DNA of 64,000 nt from assembly GCA_963678705.1 (NCBI GenBank), contig OY783214.1:1178001-1242000 (forward strand). Direction: 5' to 3'. Under the pieces are notes generated by a model that worked only from the letters and a program-made list of their open reading frames with translations, was not told the origin of the DNA and did not search any database. Below, one piece after another: positions 44,500 to 59,159 of the stretch. The DNA comes from Panorpa germanica (lineage: Eukaryota; Arthropoda; Insecta; Mecoptera; Panorpidae). The translations under genes and the position numbers were made by a program. Position 1 is the stretch's first letter, and every line of letters begins with the position of its first letter.

Positions 44500-46060
44500 G
44501 GTTTATCTCTCGCTGTTGATATGACGTACTAATTAGTGTGTGGAATGTAAAAACTTTTGCGGTATTCTACGTTTGTGAATTTTTCGTATGCTAATGCAGA
44601 CATTAAAGATTTTACACAGATATTCTATATCCTTTTTGAAAAGATTTTCAACTACTAAGTTTGATATGTCATCAATACCTGGGGCTTTTTTGTTTTTGAT
44701 GTGTTAATTATTTTTTAGATTTTTTATGAGTTGTGTATGTTGTTTATAAATGTGTCTTGTAATTTCATAATTTATATCACTGAAGGCTGTAGTTTCATTT
44801 GCTAGTTTCCATAGCAAATTGTCTTCTGTACTTAGTAATGTCAATTTGTCTATCTATTGTTGTTATCTAACTTCATGTATTTCTGTTTTAATTAAAGCAA
44901 TAAGTCTGTTCAATGCTATTTTTTTAATGGCGTCTACTGATCTTTGCCGTATGCTTCGCGTAGTATTCCCGTATTATTTGCTGTTGAGCATTTGGTTGCT
45001 GTTCTGATTATGTCTGTGATGTGTTTAACAGATTCTTCGACAGCTTCTAAATAGTGGCCAGTGGTTATCTTGTATGAATTCCTCTTAGTGGGAATATGAC
45101 AAATAAGTGATCGGAGTTGAGTTTCTGTTATACTCTAATAATATTGACATTGTGTACTAATACTTGGTATTAACCAAGTGTACTTGGTAAGCTGTTTCTA
45201 TTATGCGGATAGTGTGTACGATAATCGGTATGTTACATTTGTAGATGATGTTTCCGTTATTATTTGCTTGCTTACAGTTCTAGTATATATGTTTAGCATT
45301 AAATTCTCTTGCTAAAATTATTCTACTGGTAGAGTTAAATATTTAATCTAGATCGGCATCAAGTATTTTAGTGTTTGTTACGGTAATTCTACTTTTATTT
45401 ATGTTGCTCTATTGATAATGTAGATTTCTATTGCTGTTGTTCCATGCTTGTTGTTTGTATATTATGAGATGGAGTATGCTCGATAGTTTCACGGGGTACG
45501 TAGCGACACCCACCATCTCTCTGTCTGGCATGTTTATCGTTTCTGTATGGGTTTAATGTGTTTACTTTGAGCATTGAGTTTTTAAGCATTGCAATATTTT
45601 TTATATATTTATGACGATATTTATTTCTTGAAGACGTCAGTAATTAATTCCTCTCCCGGATTTTATTAAGGTATGTATGGTATTTCCTCTTGAAGCGTCG
45701 TGACTGGATGATATTGAGATAAATTCGGTCATTAAGGAAGGCTTGTTAATTGTTTTCTTGGTGGCGTGATATCGGCTGGTATGGCATATAGTAGTTGTCT
45801 GCTATTGTGTACATATTGGACTTTTGCACCATTCGACATTCTGCTCGGGCATCCTAAAAATTGGATGAGTGCAAATGCAAGATTGAGCCGGTGGGTTCTT
45901 ATAATTTTTTGTGCATTCGAATGTTTTGTGCAGTTCCCTGCATTTCACACAACTCTCTTTTAGGTCACAGCTTATTTCGGTGTGTTTGCAATTTAACAAT
46001 GTATATCCTTACTTTTCGAAGTGTATTTTACAAATTATATCTTAATATTTTCAATGTCTT
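44500..46060 (-). mobile_element. Jockey-clade LINE remnant, 5' part
   Basis: Minus strand. At 45999-45802 are zinc knuckles of ORF1 (CVKCRELHKTFECTKN, then the CANC/HPA-like CICTHPIFRMPEQ). Around 44840-44800 is the pre-RT segment LLWKLANETTAFSDIN. At about 44715-44540 is the start of reverse transcriptase, NKKAPGIDDISNLVVENLF, then DIEYLCKIFNVCIS. The endonuclease between them is not readable. The 3' continuation (FADD block) is probably 33714-34490, so the fold-back element and LTR fragment split it. Confidence 0.6.
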
Positions 46061-46098
46061 CGACCTTTGTGTTTAAGTCTCTTACTGTAGTACTACCA

Positions 46099-46350
46099 GA
46101 GGCGGCCTTAGGTGGTGGCAAGCAAGGCAGCCGCCCAGGACCTCGCTCTTGCAAGGGCCTCGCGCCCTCTCGGAAAAAGTAAAAATATTGAACAAGTGTG
46201 CATATGTTCATAAAATCTAAAATTGTTGAAAATAATTTTAGGTTGGGGTTGTTGTCGGTTCAAAGTACTAGCTCTCTCACTCTCTTTCCTTCTTCCGCAA
46301 TAATTCTCTCTCTTTTCCTTCAATAGGTTCCTTTAAATAGTACTACACAA
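46099..46350. repeat. GC-rich repeat terminus, possibly hAT-type
   Basis: Begins CAGAGGCGGCCTTAGGTGGT and continues through cagccgcccaggacctcgct and gcaagggcctcgcgccct, much richer in GC than its surroundings. CAGAGGCGG ends are seen in hAT elements. No matching inverted right end or 8-bp duplication was found, so it is called only as a fragment. Confidence 0.35.
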
Positions 46351-46571
46351 TCGTCCGCATTAAGAATTGTAAGGGGCGCTATTATTTCTCCACTCGTAAT
46401 ATAAAATATAAATAAATATTAGATATGAATATAAATTAAAACTATAAGTACATATTTTTAATATTAACATTGAATTTTTGGGGATGCAGAATCCTATCAC
46501 CGTTCTTAGTAATTATCTTAATTACATACAAATTTTCTCAATTTCATAATAGATACTTAAAAATAATTTAC

Positions 46572-46787
46572 CTATGTCATCAATATCTCTTAACAGTTCC
46601 GAATCAGATTTGTATATAATAAAACATACAATACATGTTAAAGTCATGAAAAAGCAAATATCACACAAATATAGTGACGCCCAATAAGTCCAAAACCTAA
46701 CTCCTGCCATAGTTTGCTGGTGTCGAAATCCGTTTAAGCGCTCTTGTATTGGGAATGCGATGCGGCTAAACAGGAACAGGATGAGTC
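46572..46787 (-). CDS. ABCA transporter, exon 2 of the set (diagnostic membrane segment)
   Basis: Acceptor aattatttcAG precedes 46787 and donor ATAG|GTAAATT follows 46572; 216 bp. The peptide LILFLFSRIAFPIQERLNGF is followed by RHQQTMAGVRFWTYWASLYL and CDICFFMTLTCIVCFIIY. The pattern 'F..(V/I).ER....KH.Q..(S/A)GV...YW.s...wD' is characteristic of the first two helices after the luminal domain of ABCA membrane halves, where these transporters move lipids. This exon is the main basis for the family call. It begins with two completing bases (GA) and leaves one (G), matching 63066-63139 upstream and 32022-32144 downstream. Which ABCA subgroup cannot be decided here. Confidence 0.8.
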
Positions 46788-47394
46788 CTGAAATAATTGA
46801 AATTATTTGTTAACGAAGACATTATTTCAATATTGATAATCTACCGATACTTAAAAAGTTTTAAAAATAATAATAGGAATATAATTTTTTAAATAAGGCT
46901 TTACTTTGATTGGAATTTGCTTTGTAATTCAAAATATAAAAAAATGTCATTTGAAGTTATAAGTAATATTTGTATATTTTTTTAACTTTTAAGCAAAATT
47001 CTATATATTTAGAGATGTGGTATGTCTTGCTTTAATAAAAACGTTTTTAATTCTTTATACATTTACGAACAGATCTAGCAAGATATTGATATTGCTCATT
47101 TAAGTTTTAAATTTGTGCAAATTATCATAACATTTCCTCAAACGCTGAATTTAAAATGCACTTTTACTGAAGAGTAACCATCACTGTATTCTCCCTCGTT
47201 AGCATTTTATATGTTAGCGACATATCTAAAGGTCTGGTTGTGATAATGTAATCGAACTGAAAAGTAAGATTTGTCTGATAGAGATAACAAAGAACTTCTT
47301 TACAGAAGAGAGAGTTTATCTTGTGCTACATAGTGCGCAGCGGAAACTTTTTTATTTAAAAAAATCGTAAAACAAAAGAGATATCCTTCATATA
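46788..47394. other. Intron sequence, nothing recognised
   Basis: AT-rich, no coding or repeat signal noted. Confidence 0.5.
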
Positions 47395-47447
47395 TTATAA
47401 ATATAATATTCGTAATGTTCCAATGTAACATGGAAAACCCATAAGAA

Positions 47448-49530
<2,083 letters not shown>

Positions 49531-51420
49531 GTAACAAAATCGTATATGGTATCTTCCTACAAAGGTTTTTAAATTATGATATTATGTAAAGGACAAATTT
49601 CTAAGACTTTCTACGTCCCTGAATTTCCGTGGCAAATTTATTCTGGAAAAACTGGAAAATTTAAAAAATACTTTTGCAAATATCTGACGAACTTGAAAAG
49701 ATAGAAAACTGAAATTTGGTAGGTGTATTGAGATCATAATTGTGCACATCTGCCAATAGTTGGAGATTTGAAATTCGAATTTTTGAGGGCAATGTTAGAA
49801 TAGAGTTAAGAGGTTCATATTTAATAAGTAGGCTTAATGTAGGCAGTAATTAATGGAGAAAAATGGAGAAGGCAGAAGGTGAGACTGTAAAACTCAGAAA
49901 TATTGAAAAAATAATATTAAAACTAAGGGTATGTATTGAGACACTAATTGTGGATGTTTGCCAATAATGGGAATATCAAATTTTGAATTCAGTAGCGGCG
50001 TGAATTTTTGGAGGCAATGTCGCAACAGAGGTAGAACGTTGAAATTTAGAACGTGGGCCCTATATAGAAGGTCATTAAAGACAAACTATAGAAAACTGAA
50101 ACTTTTTTAAGTGCTAATAACTTTTGAAAGTTGATGCACTAAAAATAATTATTTAAAAAAAATTACATCCATTATAAAATTGAATTGATAAGGGTTGCGT
50201 CTGGAGGCAGAACACTACGGATCCGGATGGCAAGCGATGGAGGAAAGGGGTGGTTAATAGTCCCAAATGTGGAAAGAATAAAATTGAAACTAAGTGTTGA
50301 GACTCTAATTATATATATTTCAGTAACGATGCACAATTTGTAAAGATTCGGGGAGTTTATGCGTTGCAAGACCTACAACTTTTATATTGAATTTGTGGGG
50401 TTCTCTATAAACGTTGATTTAAAATAGATAGAGAAAATATTCAGTACGAGCAAAAAGTTAGGGACGTTGCAGATAATGAATCGTGGTGGTGAATATGAGA
50501 TCGACGGTGCAGTGGGAATAAATTAAAAGTGCCTGAATGAGATTGATAGGGGCTAAAGTGCTAAGGAGCGATTAGGAGCGTGGCGCTTGGCATTGTTCTT
50601 TACAGTATGTACCTAATGTAATTGGTAGGTTTAGAGTGAAATGTGTAAAAATATAATTTAACCAAAATTTATATTTATTTACTTTTATTTAAATTTAGTA
50701 TGTAGGATAGCAGTAAAGTATGAATTTTTAAAATAAATTGATGAAGAGATTGGTACTTAGGGAGGCGGAAGCGTAGGGATATTTCATTCGAAGAACAGGA
50801 GCTTTGGCACGGGAGACAGTACTCCCGCCAAGTGGCGACGGCGGTCAGTGCAGGAGAGAGAGATTGCTGAGTGTGTGCCGCGGTACTGTAAGCTGGCGTC
50901 TGTAGTGTAGGTGCAACGAAATTAAATTAAATGTGTTGGAATGATAGAGCTAAGAGGCTGTCATTGGCAGTGATCACAACCGGGGTACTGGATATTGTTA
51001 ATTAGAATAAATGGTATGATTAGATACAAATGGAAGAAGATAAATTTAAAAAACATAGTTTAGAAAAAATGCTCTATATGTTTTCAAACTACATCCCGTA
51101 GTGAAATTGGATTTTTATTTGATGCGGTTGTAGTACAACTAAATTGGGCGGGGGAAGGGTTAGATTGTCAATAGCCCCAAATATCAAATTGAAAAAATGA
51201 AAAATGTTTGTTTGTTGCTGAAATTCGTATTGTAGAATGAAAGCGGACCCGTCAATGTTTTTGAAAGTTTGCTATTTCGTAGAGAAAAAAATTCTAAGAT
51301 TTTTGGCTCCCCGAATTTTTCCCTGAGTTTCCTGGAAACACGTAATTTTGGAAAAACTAGAAAATTTTTTTTTACTTTTTACTCTATAACTTTTAATTCG
51401 TAAAAGATAGAAAGTTGAAA

Positions 51421-51894
51421 TTTGGTATGTGTATTACGGTGTTCAATTCAAATATTTTTTGAAATTAAGAAATGGAAAAATTGGAAATTTAATACAGTGT
51501 TTAATGAGGAAAATTATAATTTTAGAACAAAATAAAGGAACATAAATTTCAAGAAACATATATTTTAGCGAAAATGACTCAAAAATAATATTTTTTGAAT
51601 TTGTTAAGTGTAACAATAAAACAACGAAATGCTGTGTCTAAACCAATGTTACAATTCTAAACAATTTGTTTACAGCTTCTACAAGTGTACATTACCTCCG
51701 AAGTGTCTAGATTGCGTGGAGAAACTCGCTTAGGATAAATACCAAAGCACATGGATGGATGTAGCTACGTTAAGTCGGCGTGTAGTTACTTTTATACTAC
51801 TAAATTAATATTATGAACAAATAAAATAATTAACAAAAATATATGTTTATTATTAAAAACTAAATATTTATTACAAAAGAATATTTAAATCTTA
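51421..51894. other. AT-rich spacer, nothing recognised
   Basis: No coding or repeat signal identified. Confidence 0.45.
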
Positions 51895-52640
51895 TTGTTA
51901 AGTAATTTGCACTCCCCCATGCATGATTTTCCACAGGAGTTTTGAAAGACATTTTACGTTGATATGTACGTTTGGGTCTTTCAAATGTTGAGGTCCATTG
52001 ATGTTACTGTATTGACTGTAACATCCGATCATCTTAGTGAGCTTCATCTGTTTTATTGGTGTAGCATGGTTTGAGTCTCTCGATTGAGATATTTTTTCTC
52101 ACAATCAATCAAAATTTTGTAGAGTCTTTTTGACGAATTTTTATGGATCTTGATAAGGTGGTTCTAGCGGTGATTTACCATGGTCCCAGCGTAACCAGAC
52201 GTGCGTACATGTATTTAAATCCTTGAAGATGAAAATTCTGGAGTGGTAGGTGTTAGTGTAGGGCGAATTCCACACATGACTTTACTATGTTTTTCGACAA
52301 ATATTTAGGGATTTGATGATTGTATGCGTGCTTGTGTTCCGTAGAGCATTTCAACCGGAGTAGCTTGAAGTTAATTTTTGAAAGAAGTCCTAAGTCCAAG
52401 TAAGACAGTAGGTAATATCTCTAAGCATGGCTTAGGTGAACATATGATAGTTGCTTTGAGAGCTCTATGTAAGCGTTCGACTATGCCGTTGGATTGTGGG
52501 TGGGACGTGGTTCTTTGTGTTTTTTTAGTTAATACAAATTGAATGAGGGCTTGAAATAATGCGGACTCAAATTGAGTTGAATTGAGTGACCTGGTTCGTT
52601 GTTATTGTGATGTCCTAGATTGGACATCATTTTGAGATCA
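51895..52640 (-). mobile_element. Ty3/gypsy fossil fragment (integrase end)
   Basis: On the minus strand around 52515-52340 there is the end of a gypsy integrase core (SHPQSNGIVERLHRALKATI, then a LRTSF and VEMLYGT region). A C-terminal tail region follows toward 51900. The piece is old and broken, with several breaks. No LTR was identified. It belongs to a different gypsy lineage from fossils 1-3 as far as the short stretch allows. Confidence 0.6.
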
Positions 52641-53140
52641 TTTTGCAGATCCACGAACAGTGTTTCAGTGTTTATCAGTGTTTCGAAAAGGCAAGAATTT
52701 TTTGTAATTAATGTTTTTAATAACTTTTATGCGTTTATATATTCCGCCTAAAACTTTACATTGATTCTAATTGCTGAAAACTAACTTTATACTTAAATTG
52801 TTTTTCGGTAAACTGACTGTGGAACTATAAAATTAGAGATATCAAATCAAATAGTTTCGTACAGAATCAAGTTTAAGTTTTCCTAAGTCGTCGCATAAGT
52901 CATCTTAATACTTTGAGTAGATTACATAAAGATTAGATTTACAGTCAGGCATTTTAGCTTACTGATTTATCAACCAGCCTCTTGTTTGCAGTTTGCTTCT
53001 AAATGTAATTACAAAAATTATGTGAAATTCATGGTTGTTGTTCTTGTAGTATGAATAATTTCACTAGTATTCACTTAACATTCACTCACTGTGACATGCA
53101 GTTGCATTTTCTCGGCATATTAAAAAATAATTCACTGGTT
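52641..53140. other. Spacer, perhaps partly LINE 5' untranslated region
   Basis: No gene seen. The I-clade LINE ORF1 starts at 53485, and its 5' untranslated part may reach back into this stretch, but no boundary is visible. Confidence 0.35.
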
Positions 53141-53484
53141 TAACTTTTCTTATGGTCATAACGTTCGGTCTACACATTTTATTGTTTGCTGGTGTGACGC
53201 AAAGTTGGTCACTTGTCGAGAGCTGTTACGAGAAGCAAAGATATTTTGTTCGCGGCAACTGCGGAAGTGTTGCCAATGAATACCATGCGAACTACAAATG
53301 GTGGATATTAATAACACTAAAAAACATCAATCATTTACAATTGCATTATGGTTTAAACATTTCAACCAATTATTTTCATCTTTATATGAATTTCTTATAA
53401 AACCTTAACTTTTTAACTATTATTTTACTTAAAATTTTTTTTTACTTATTTTAATTATTGGTTCAACCAACAAGAAATTAAGTT

Positions 53485-53727
53485 ATGGATTGTGATATGA
53501 GCCCTGGAGAAGGGCATTATAGTGACCCTCCACATAACAATACATTAGCTATGGATGATGTTAGTGGTGCAGTGAATGTAAACAAATACAATAACAACAA
53601 TAATTATAGCACCTATAAGGTCATGATTGTATCACAACAAGGTCAACAAAATTTATTTCGCTCACTAAAGATGGCAGAAATAATTTGCACAATACCAGAC
53701 AAAAATAATATCACAGAAATGGAGTAA
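53485..53727 (+). CDS. LINE ORF1 (gag-like), N-terminal part
   Basis: MDCDMSPGEGHYSDPPHNNT opens an 80-codon frame continuing with NKYNNNNNYSTYKVMIVSQQ and an IICTIPDKNNITEME end. This resembles the start of Jockey/I ORF1 proteins, where an acidic leader is followed by a 'Y.V.I' segment. The ATG sits just after a short A-rich leader, a reasonable start. The frame stops at 53727, with weaker similarity continuing up to the copia boundary. Confidence 0.5.
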   Translation: MDCDMSPGEGHYSDPPHNNTLAMDDVSGAVNVNKYNNNNNYSTYKVMIVSQQGQQNLFRSLKMAEIICTIPDKNNITEME

Positions 53728-53790
53728 GAATAAGTCCATTGCACAATGTTTAAGAGCAGAAATCGCATATAAAATTGTTATTCATACAAA

Positions 53791-56700
53791 TGTAATTGTT
53801 ATAAATTACAATCACTTAAATTAAATTTGATCAATAATTGATCAATATAAGTTTGCTGGCTCAAAGTTACATATCCTTTATCTTTGTTAAAGGTTACATT
53901 CATTCCAAGACATAGTTTAACATCACATAAGTCTTTAAAGCTAAACTTATTAGATAAAATCTGTTTCAAGCTCTTAGTTTCAGTTTTATCGTTGGAAAAT
54001 ATAAAGAAATCATCGACATAGACTGTTACAATGGTCTTACATTTGTTATTATCCTTTATATACATACATGGCTCTATTTTTGATCTTTCATAACCATTAC
54101 TGATCAAACAATCATCTACCTTTTTATTCCAGGCCCTAGAGGCCTGCTTATGTCCATAAATGGCCTTTTTAAGTTTTAATACTTTACTAACTGAACTACT
54201 ACTATTATAACAATCTGGCATTTTCATGTAAATGGTTTCCTCTAAATCACCATTTAAGAACGCAGTCTTAACATCTAAATGAGTGACATCTAAACCTAAC
54301 TTTACAGACAATGCAAATAATAGTCTAAGAGTTGTATGTCTCACTACAGGCGAAAATGTTTCAGCATAATCCACACCATGTTTTTGGGTGAAGCCCTTTG
54401 CGACCAGACGAGCACGGTAACGCACATTGTTTTCACTATCGTACTTTTTCCGCAACACCCACTTGCACTGCACTATAGTACCATCTTTTGGAACATCTAC
54501 GAGTTCCCACGCACTATTTTTCTCGAACGACTGTAGCTCTTCCTGCACTGCCGCTAACCACTGTGCTTTCTCAGATCCTTCCAAGGCTTCTTGCAAGAAT
54601 ATCTCACCCGTGAACATCTGGTCATCTTCTATGCAAGCACTTGCAAATCCAAATCTGTCTGGCTGCTTTCTACGCCGAGGACCACTTATTGTGTTGACAT
54701 TGTTGAGTATTATGGAGTCTTCACTGTCTGTTGCACCAGACTCTGAGCTATCTAATGTTTCATCTTCACAAGGTACATACATTTCACCACTGTCATTCAT
54801 GTTCAAGCTATCTGATTGTTCATGTGAATCTTCCTGAAGTGTCAAATCTTCTTCCCCTACTGGAACTGTATTCACATCATCTGAACAATGTTCCTGTACC
54901 TCCAGAAGATTATTCTCTGTCTCTATCTTCTCCAATACTATAACATTCCTACTGGTAGTGATAACATTAGACTTCGGGTTGTAAATCCTGTACCCTTTGA
55001 CATCATTAGAATAGCCGACAAGGATACACTTTTCAGCTTTTCTGTCCCATTTCAATCTCTTTTGTTTTGGCACATGTACCATAATTATGCTACCAAAAAT
55101 ACGTAGGTGATTTACATCAGGCTTTCTATCTGTCCATATCTCGAAAGGAGTTTTATAATTTAAGGATATAGTCACAGTCCTGTTCTGTAAGTACACTGCA
55201 GTGTGTGCAGTCTCTGCCTAAAACCTTTTCTCGAGACCTGCATCGAACAACAGACACTTGGCTTTCTCAACAATAGTCCGGTTATATCGCTCCGAGAGTC
55301 CATTCTGCTCTGGCGTGTATGGGTTTGTTTTGTGATGTACTATCCCATTCGACATCAAAAAATCATCAAACTTGCTGTTGCAGAATTCTGTCCCATTGTC
55401 ACTTCTCAAAATCTTAATCCTGCGATTGAGTTGATTCTCAACCTCTGCTTTGTATTGTTGAAAGCATTTCAACGCCTCATCCTTTGTTTTTAGGAAATAA
55501 ATATATGTCATAAGACTAAAATCATCGATGAACAGCATGAAGTATCTCGAACCACCTATTGACCGATTTTCCATTGGCCCACAGAGATCGGTATGCACAA
55601 TATGCAACAACTCAGTACTTCTGCTACCTTCTTTGGGAAAAGGCAACCGGCTTTGCTTGCCCTCACAGCATGCGACACATGATGACTTGGACATATCAAT
55701 CTTACTATCAATTGTCAATCCCTCTACAGCATCTTGCATCTTGTTCAGATACTGGCTGTTGACATGACCTAAACGTCGATGCCAAACTTCATTGGACACA
55801 GTCATTGCAGTTGCTGAACAATATTCAGACATATTCAGTTTATATACACCATTCAACAGACATGCTGTAGCCACAAGTACTCCTGCCTTATTGAAAATCT
55901 GACAACCATTGTTGTTAAATAAAACTTTGTTTCCTTTGGATATAAGTTGACTAACAGACAACAGATTTGTAGTCAACTTTGGTACGCACAATACACCTTC
56001 CACTGTAATATCGTATTCACTGGCGTGCGTCTTTGTCGTAATCTGCACATCTCCAGTACATAATACAGGTATTTTATTTTTGTTTGCCACGACAATTTCC
56101 CTAATCTTAAGATCCCGCGACACATTTGACAACCATTCTTTGTTCGCGGTAAGATGAACACTCGCCCCGGAGTCAATATACCAATCGCTTTTGCAGAATT
56201 AACCATTCAAGAACACGGCGCTAAACGCATTACTACTTGTACGTTCATTATTATTTGTATTCCATGAATTTTTGTTCGAAAATGTACACTAATGCCCTGT
56301 TTGTTTACATTTATAGCATGTTATGACCGTTGGTTTTGACTTTGACATATGGGCATTGTCTCTGGTTGAAGTGCCACCAACATTCCGGTTCTTCTTATAA
56401 CTCGCAAACACACCACTGGAATTGAAAGCGCTGCTGTCGCCACCGTTTTCGCTTTCTTCCATGTCCAACAACTTTGTTTTAATGGCGTCTGCTGTCAATG
56501 GTATGCCGCAATGCTCGATCGCCATTATCATAGGGGAATATTTTTCTGTTAATCCCGCTAACAAAAGCGATGCGACCCACTCATCATTAATGTTGAAACC
56601 TGTACCACTCAATTTCTGGCTTGTTTCAATTATCTGTGTCACGTACGAAGTCATTGAAACACTATTCTCGAGTCGAATGGAAATCAAACTCCTCAGCAAA

Positions 56701-57266
56701 CTGATCCTTCTCGTAAATCCTGAGTCATCGAATAGGTTCTTCAATTTCTTCCACAGCTCATGGGTCGTTTGTACATCTTTTATGTGTACGTACAGCGACG
56801 AATCTATTGTGAGAATAAGTTTGGCTCTGGTTATCGCATCACCTGCTGCTTCTATTTCTTCTGGTACTGTCTCCGACTTGATGCAATCAGACAGCCCCTC
56901 CAGAATTAAGAAATTCTCAGCCGCGAAAGCCCATTCACTGTAATTCTCCCGACCTTTCAGTTTAGGCACACTGACATGATAGTTCGTCGTCATTTTCACA
57001 GTCACAGCGTGAATTACAGTTTATCTCAATCTGCAAAGACTATTTCACTTATAATGTCCACGAAAATTGCGAGAAAAACTAAAAAAAATACTGGGCTCAT
57101 AACCTCTAATTAATCAAACGCTTGAGTCACAGATACGAACTAAACTTTATTCCATATCTCACATTTACTATACATATAAAAATACAGTATTACATAGTTA
57201 AAGTTAGATGGCACTACTTGTATAATTGACTGATATTGTCGATATAAAATAGACATAAAATAACAT
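53791..57266 (-). mobile_element. Ty1/copia fossil (LTR, gag, integrase, reverse transcriptase)
   Basis: On the minus strand a 5' LTR-like stretch (about 57266-57107, opening TGTTATTTTATG) is followed by a primer-binding-site-like GGTTATGAGCCCAG, close to the initiator-Met tRNA half used by copia elements. Gag is at 57005-56289 with a CX2C zinc-knuckle start (CYKCKQTGH). Then come the integrase zinc and core region at 56132-55218 (WHRRLGHVN, HTDLCGPM, RSDNGTEFCN) and reverse transcriptase at 55196-53799 (QCKWVLRKKY, VTHLDVKTAFLNGDLEE, VYVDDFFIFSND). No 3' LTR was recognised. The copy is broken but carries few breaks across its long frames, so it is younger than the gypsy fossils. It sits inside LINE ORF1. 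Confidence 0.85.
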
Positions 57267-57310
57267 TGTAACTAATCCGATTATAAAAAATAATACATTT
57301 AAAGCATATA

Positions 57311-58581
57311 GCACATGGGCTGAAAAGTCCCTGGCCTAACACATAGATGGCGCTAGTTTTATTGCGGTCACATTTTCAGTTAATACTAACCTTCAAAAGA
57401 CAGCTGTTAAAATTTCATGATATTCTATTAGTAGTTTGTGAGTTATTGTGCTAAGAGTGACGCTACTTTTGTTATTTTCAAAACAATTTCGTGTTTTAAA
57501 TTTACACTGCTTCTTGATGAGAAAAAATACCGTTCAAGCGAAGCAATGGCTTGAAAAGTGTTATGGGGACTGCCCTTCATCAGAAACACCAATAAAACGT
57601 TGGTTTGCTGACTTCAAACGTGGTCGTAGAGACACCGATGATGCAGAACGCAGTGGACGTCTGAGTAATGTGGCGGTAACACCAGAAAACATAAAAAAAA
57701 TCCACAAAATCGTTTTGAATGATCGAAAAGTGAAGTTGCGTGAGTTAGCTGACATCGTAAAGATATCAAAAGAACGTGTTGGCTTTATATTGCATGAGCA
57801 TTTGGCTATGAGAAAGCTTTGTTCAAAGTGGGTTTGCTTACTGTTGACCAAAAATGACAACGTGTTGATGATTCTGAGCAGTGTTTGGCCATGTTTAAAC
57901 GTAACAAACCGGAATTTTTGCGTCGATATGTGACAAAGGATGAAACATGGATCCATCACTTCACTCCGGAATCAAAACGATCGTCATCTGAATGGACAAC
58001 AACTGGTGAACCTCGTCCAAAGCGCCCGAAAGCACAACAATCGGCTGGAAAGGTTATGGCCTCGGTATTTTGGGATGTGCGTCGTGTAATATTCATCGAC
58101 TATCTTGAGAAAGGAAATACAATTAACAGTGAATATTATATAGCGTTATTGGAGCGTTTGAAGGCCAAAATTGCAAAGAAACGACCGCATATGCAAAGAA
58201 CAAAATTTTGTTTCATCAAGACAACGCACCGTGTCACAAGTCAATCAAAACAATGGCAAAACTACATGAATTGAACTTCGAATTGCTCCCACATCCACCG
58301 TATTCGCCAGATTTGGCTCCCAGCGACTACTGCCAGTTCGCAGACCTGAAAAAAATGCTCGCCGGTAAGAAATTTTGCACAAATGAAGAGGTTATCGCTG
58401 AAACTGAGACCTATTTTGTGGAAAAAGATAAATCGTTCTTCAAAAGTGGTATTGAAATGTTAGAGCGGCGCTGGAATGATTGCGTTGCTCTTGATGGAGA
58501 TTACGTTGATGAATAAAGCTAATTTTGAACCAAAAAAACTGTGTTTTCTTTGTTAGGCCCGGGACTTTTCAGCCTATGTGT
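57311..58581 (+). mobile_element. mariner transposon, 1271 bp
   Basis: Ends GCACATGGGCTGAAAAGTCC and the inverse of ACACATAGGCTGAAAAGTCC, an inverted repeat of about 29 bases with a few mismatches. TA flanks both sides (57309-57310 and 58582-58583). Length and TA target are standard for mariner. It is inserted in the I-clade LINE ORF1: the codons ...NNTFKAY before it continue as IPYFWTTKTA after it once one TA is counted. Confidence 0.9.
57448..58516 (+). CDS. mariner transposase (broken)
   Basis: The N-terminal helix-turn-helix region is at 57517-57830 (WLEKCYGDCPSSETPIKRWF, ADFKRGRRDTDDAERSGR, KVKLRELADIVKISKERV). The catalytic region follows. The first Asp is in RYVTKDETWIHH (near 57935), the second in FHQDNAPCHKS (58215) and the third in SPDLAPSDY (58320). 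Exactly 34 residues separate the second and third, the D,D34D mark of mariner. The frame changes near 57830, a TGA lies near 57859, and the frame changes again near 58205. The end YVDE at 58516 is intact. It is inactive but only mildly damaged, so it is relatively young compared with its LINE host. Confidence 0.9.
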
Positions 58582-58589
58582 TATACCCT

Positions 58590-59057
58590 ACTTCTGGACC
58601 ACAAAAACGGCAGTTATAAAACAAGTTGATTTAGATTACACCGAGAAAACATATATAAATAACATCGAATGTTACAATTTTAAAATTACTAGAGTCCACA
58701 GATTAAATAGGAAAGTAATTACTGATGATGGAATTAAGTACGAACCATCGACGACTCTAAAACTGTTTTTCTCAAAACTTAAGCTGTCAAGGAGTAAATT
58801 TACCTGAATATATTTATTTATGAAGAGAACGCCGAGCTATTGATTCGTACATCCAACTAACTATACAATGCTAAAAGTGTCAAAAGTATGGCCATACCTC
58901 TAACAAATGCCGTTCTCAAATATCTAAGTGTCGAACCTGTGGAAGTTCTGAACATACAGTAGCAACAGGCATAGCCACAAGTGCAAGGTGCACAAATTGT
59001 AGCGGTAAACACAAAGCAACAGATAAAGACTGCCCTGAGAGATTAGTGCAAAATTAA
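58590..59057 (+). CDS. LINE ORF1, C-terminal part with zinc knuckles (broken)
   Basis: After the mariner, the frame reads FWTTKTAVIKQVDLDYTEKT and RVHRLNRKVITDDG, the RRM-like centre of I/Jockey ORF1. After frame damage, three zinc knuckles follow at about 58868-59045 (CQKYGHTSNKC, CRTCGSSEHT, CTNCSGKHKATDKDC). These bind nucleic acid in LINE ORF1 proteins. The second knuckle has lost its usual last Cys. Confidence 0.65.
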
Positions 59058-59159
59058 ATTAAACAAGTTATGGCTGATTATTGTTTAATTAAGCTACCAT
59101 GAGGCTAACGGCGAAGTTGCTGGAAGGTGGAAATGACAATCAACACACGCATTTTAATT

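Noticed and set aside
45766-46076. Plus-strand Cys-containing frames
   Set aside because: They are the antisense of zinc knuckles in a minus-strand LINE ORF1.
53152-53400. 82-codon plus-strand frame with a hydrophobic start, like a small secreted protein
   Set aside because: It lies in the probable 5' untranslated region of the I-clade LINE, with no family resemblance and no splice or polyadenylation context.
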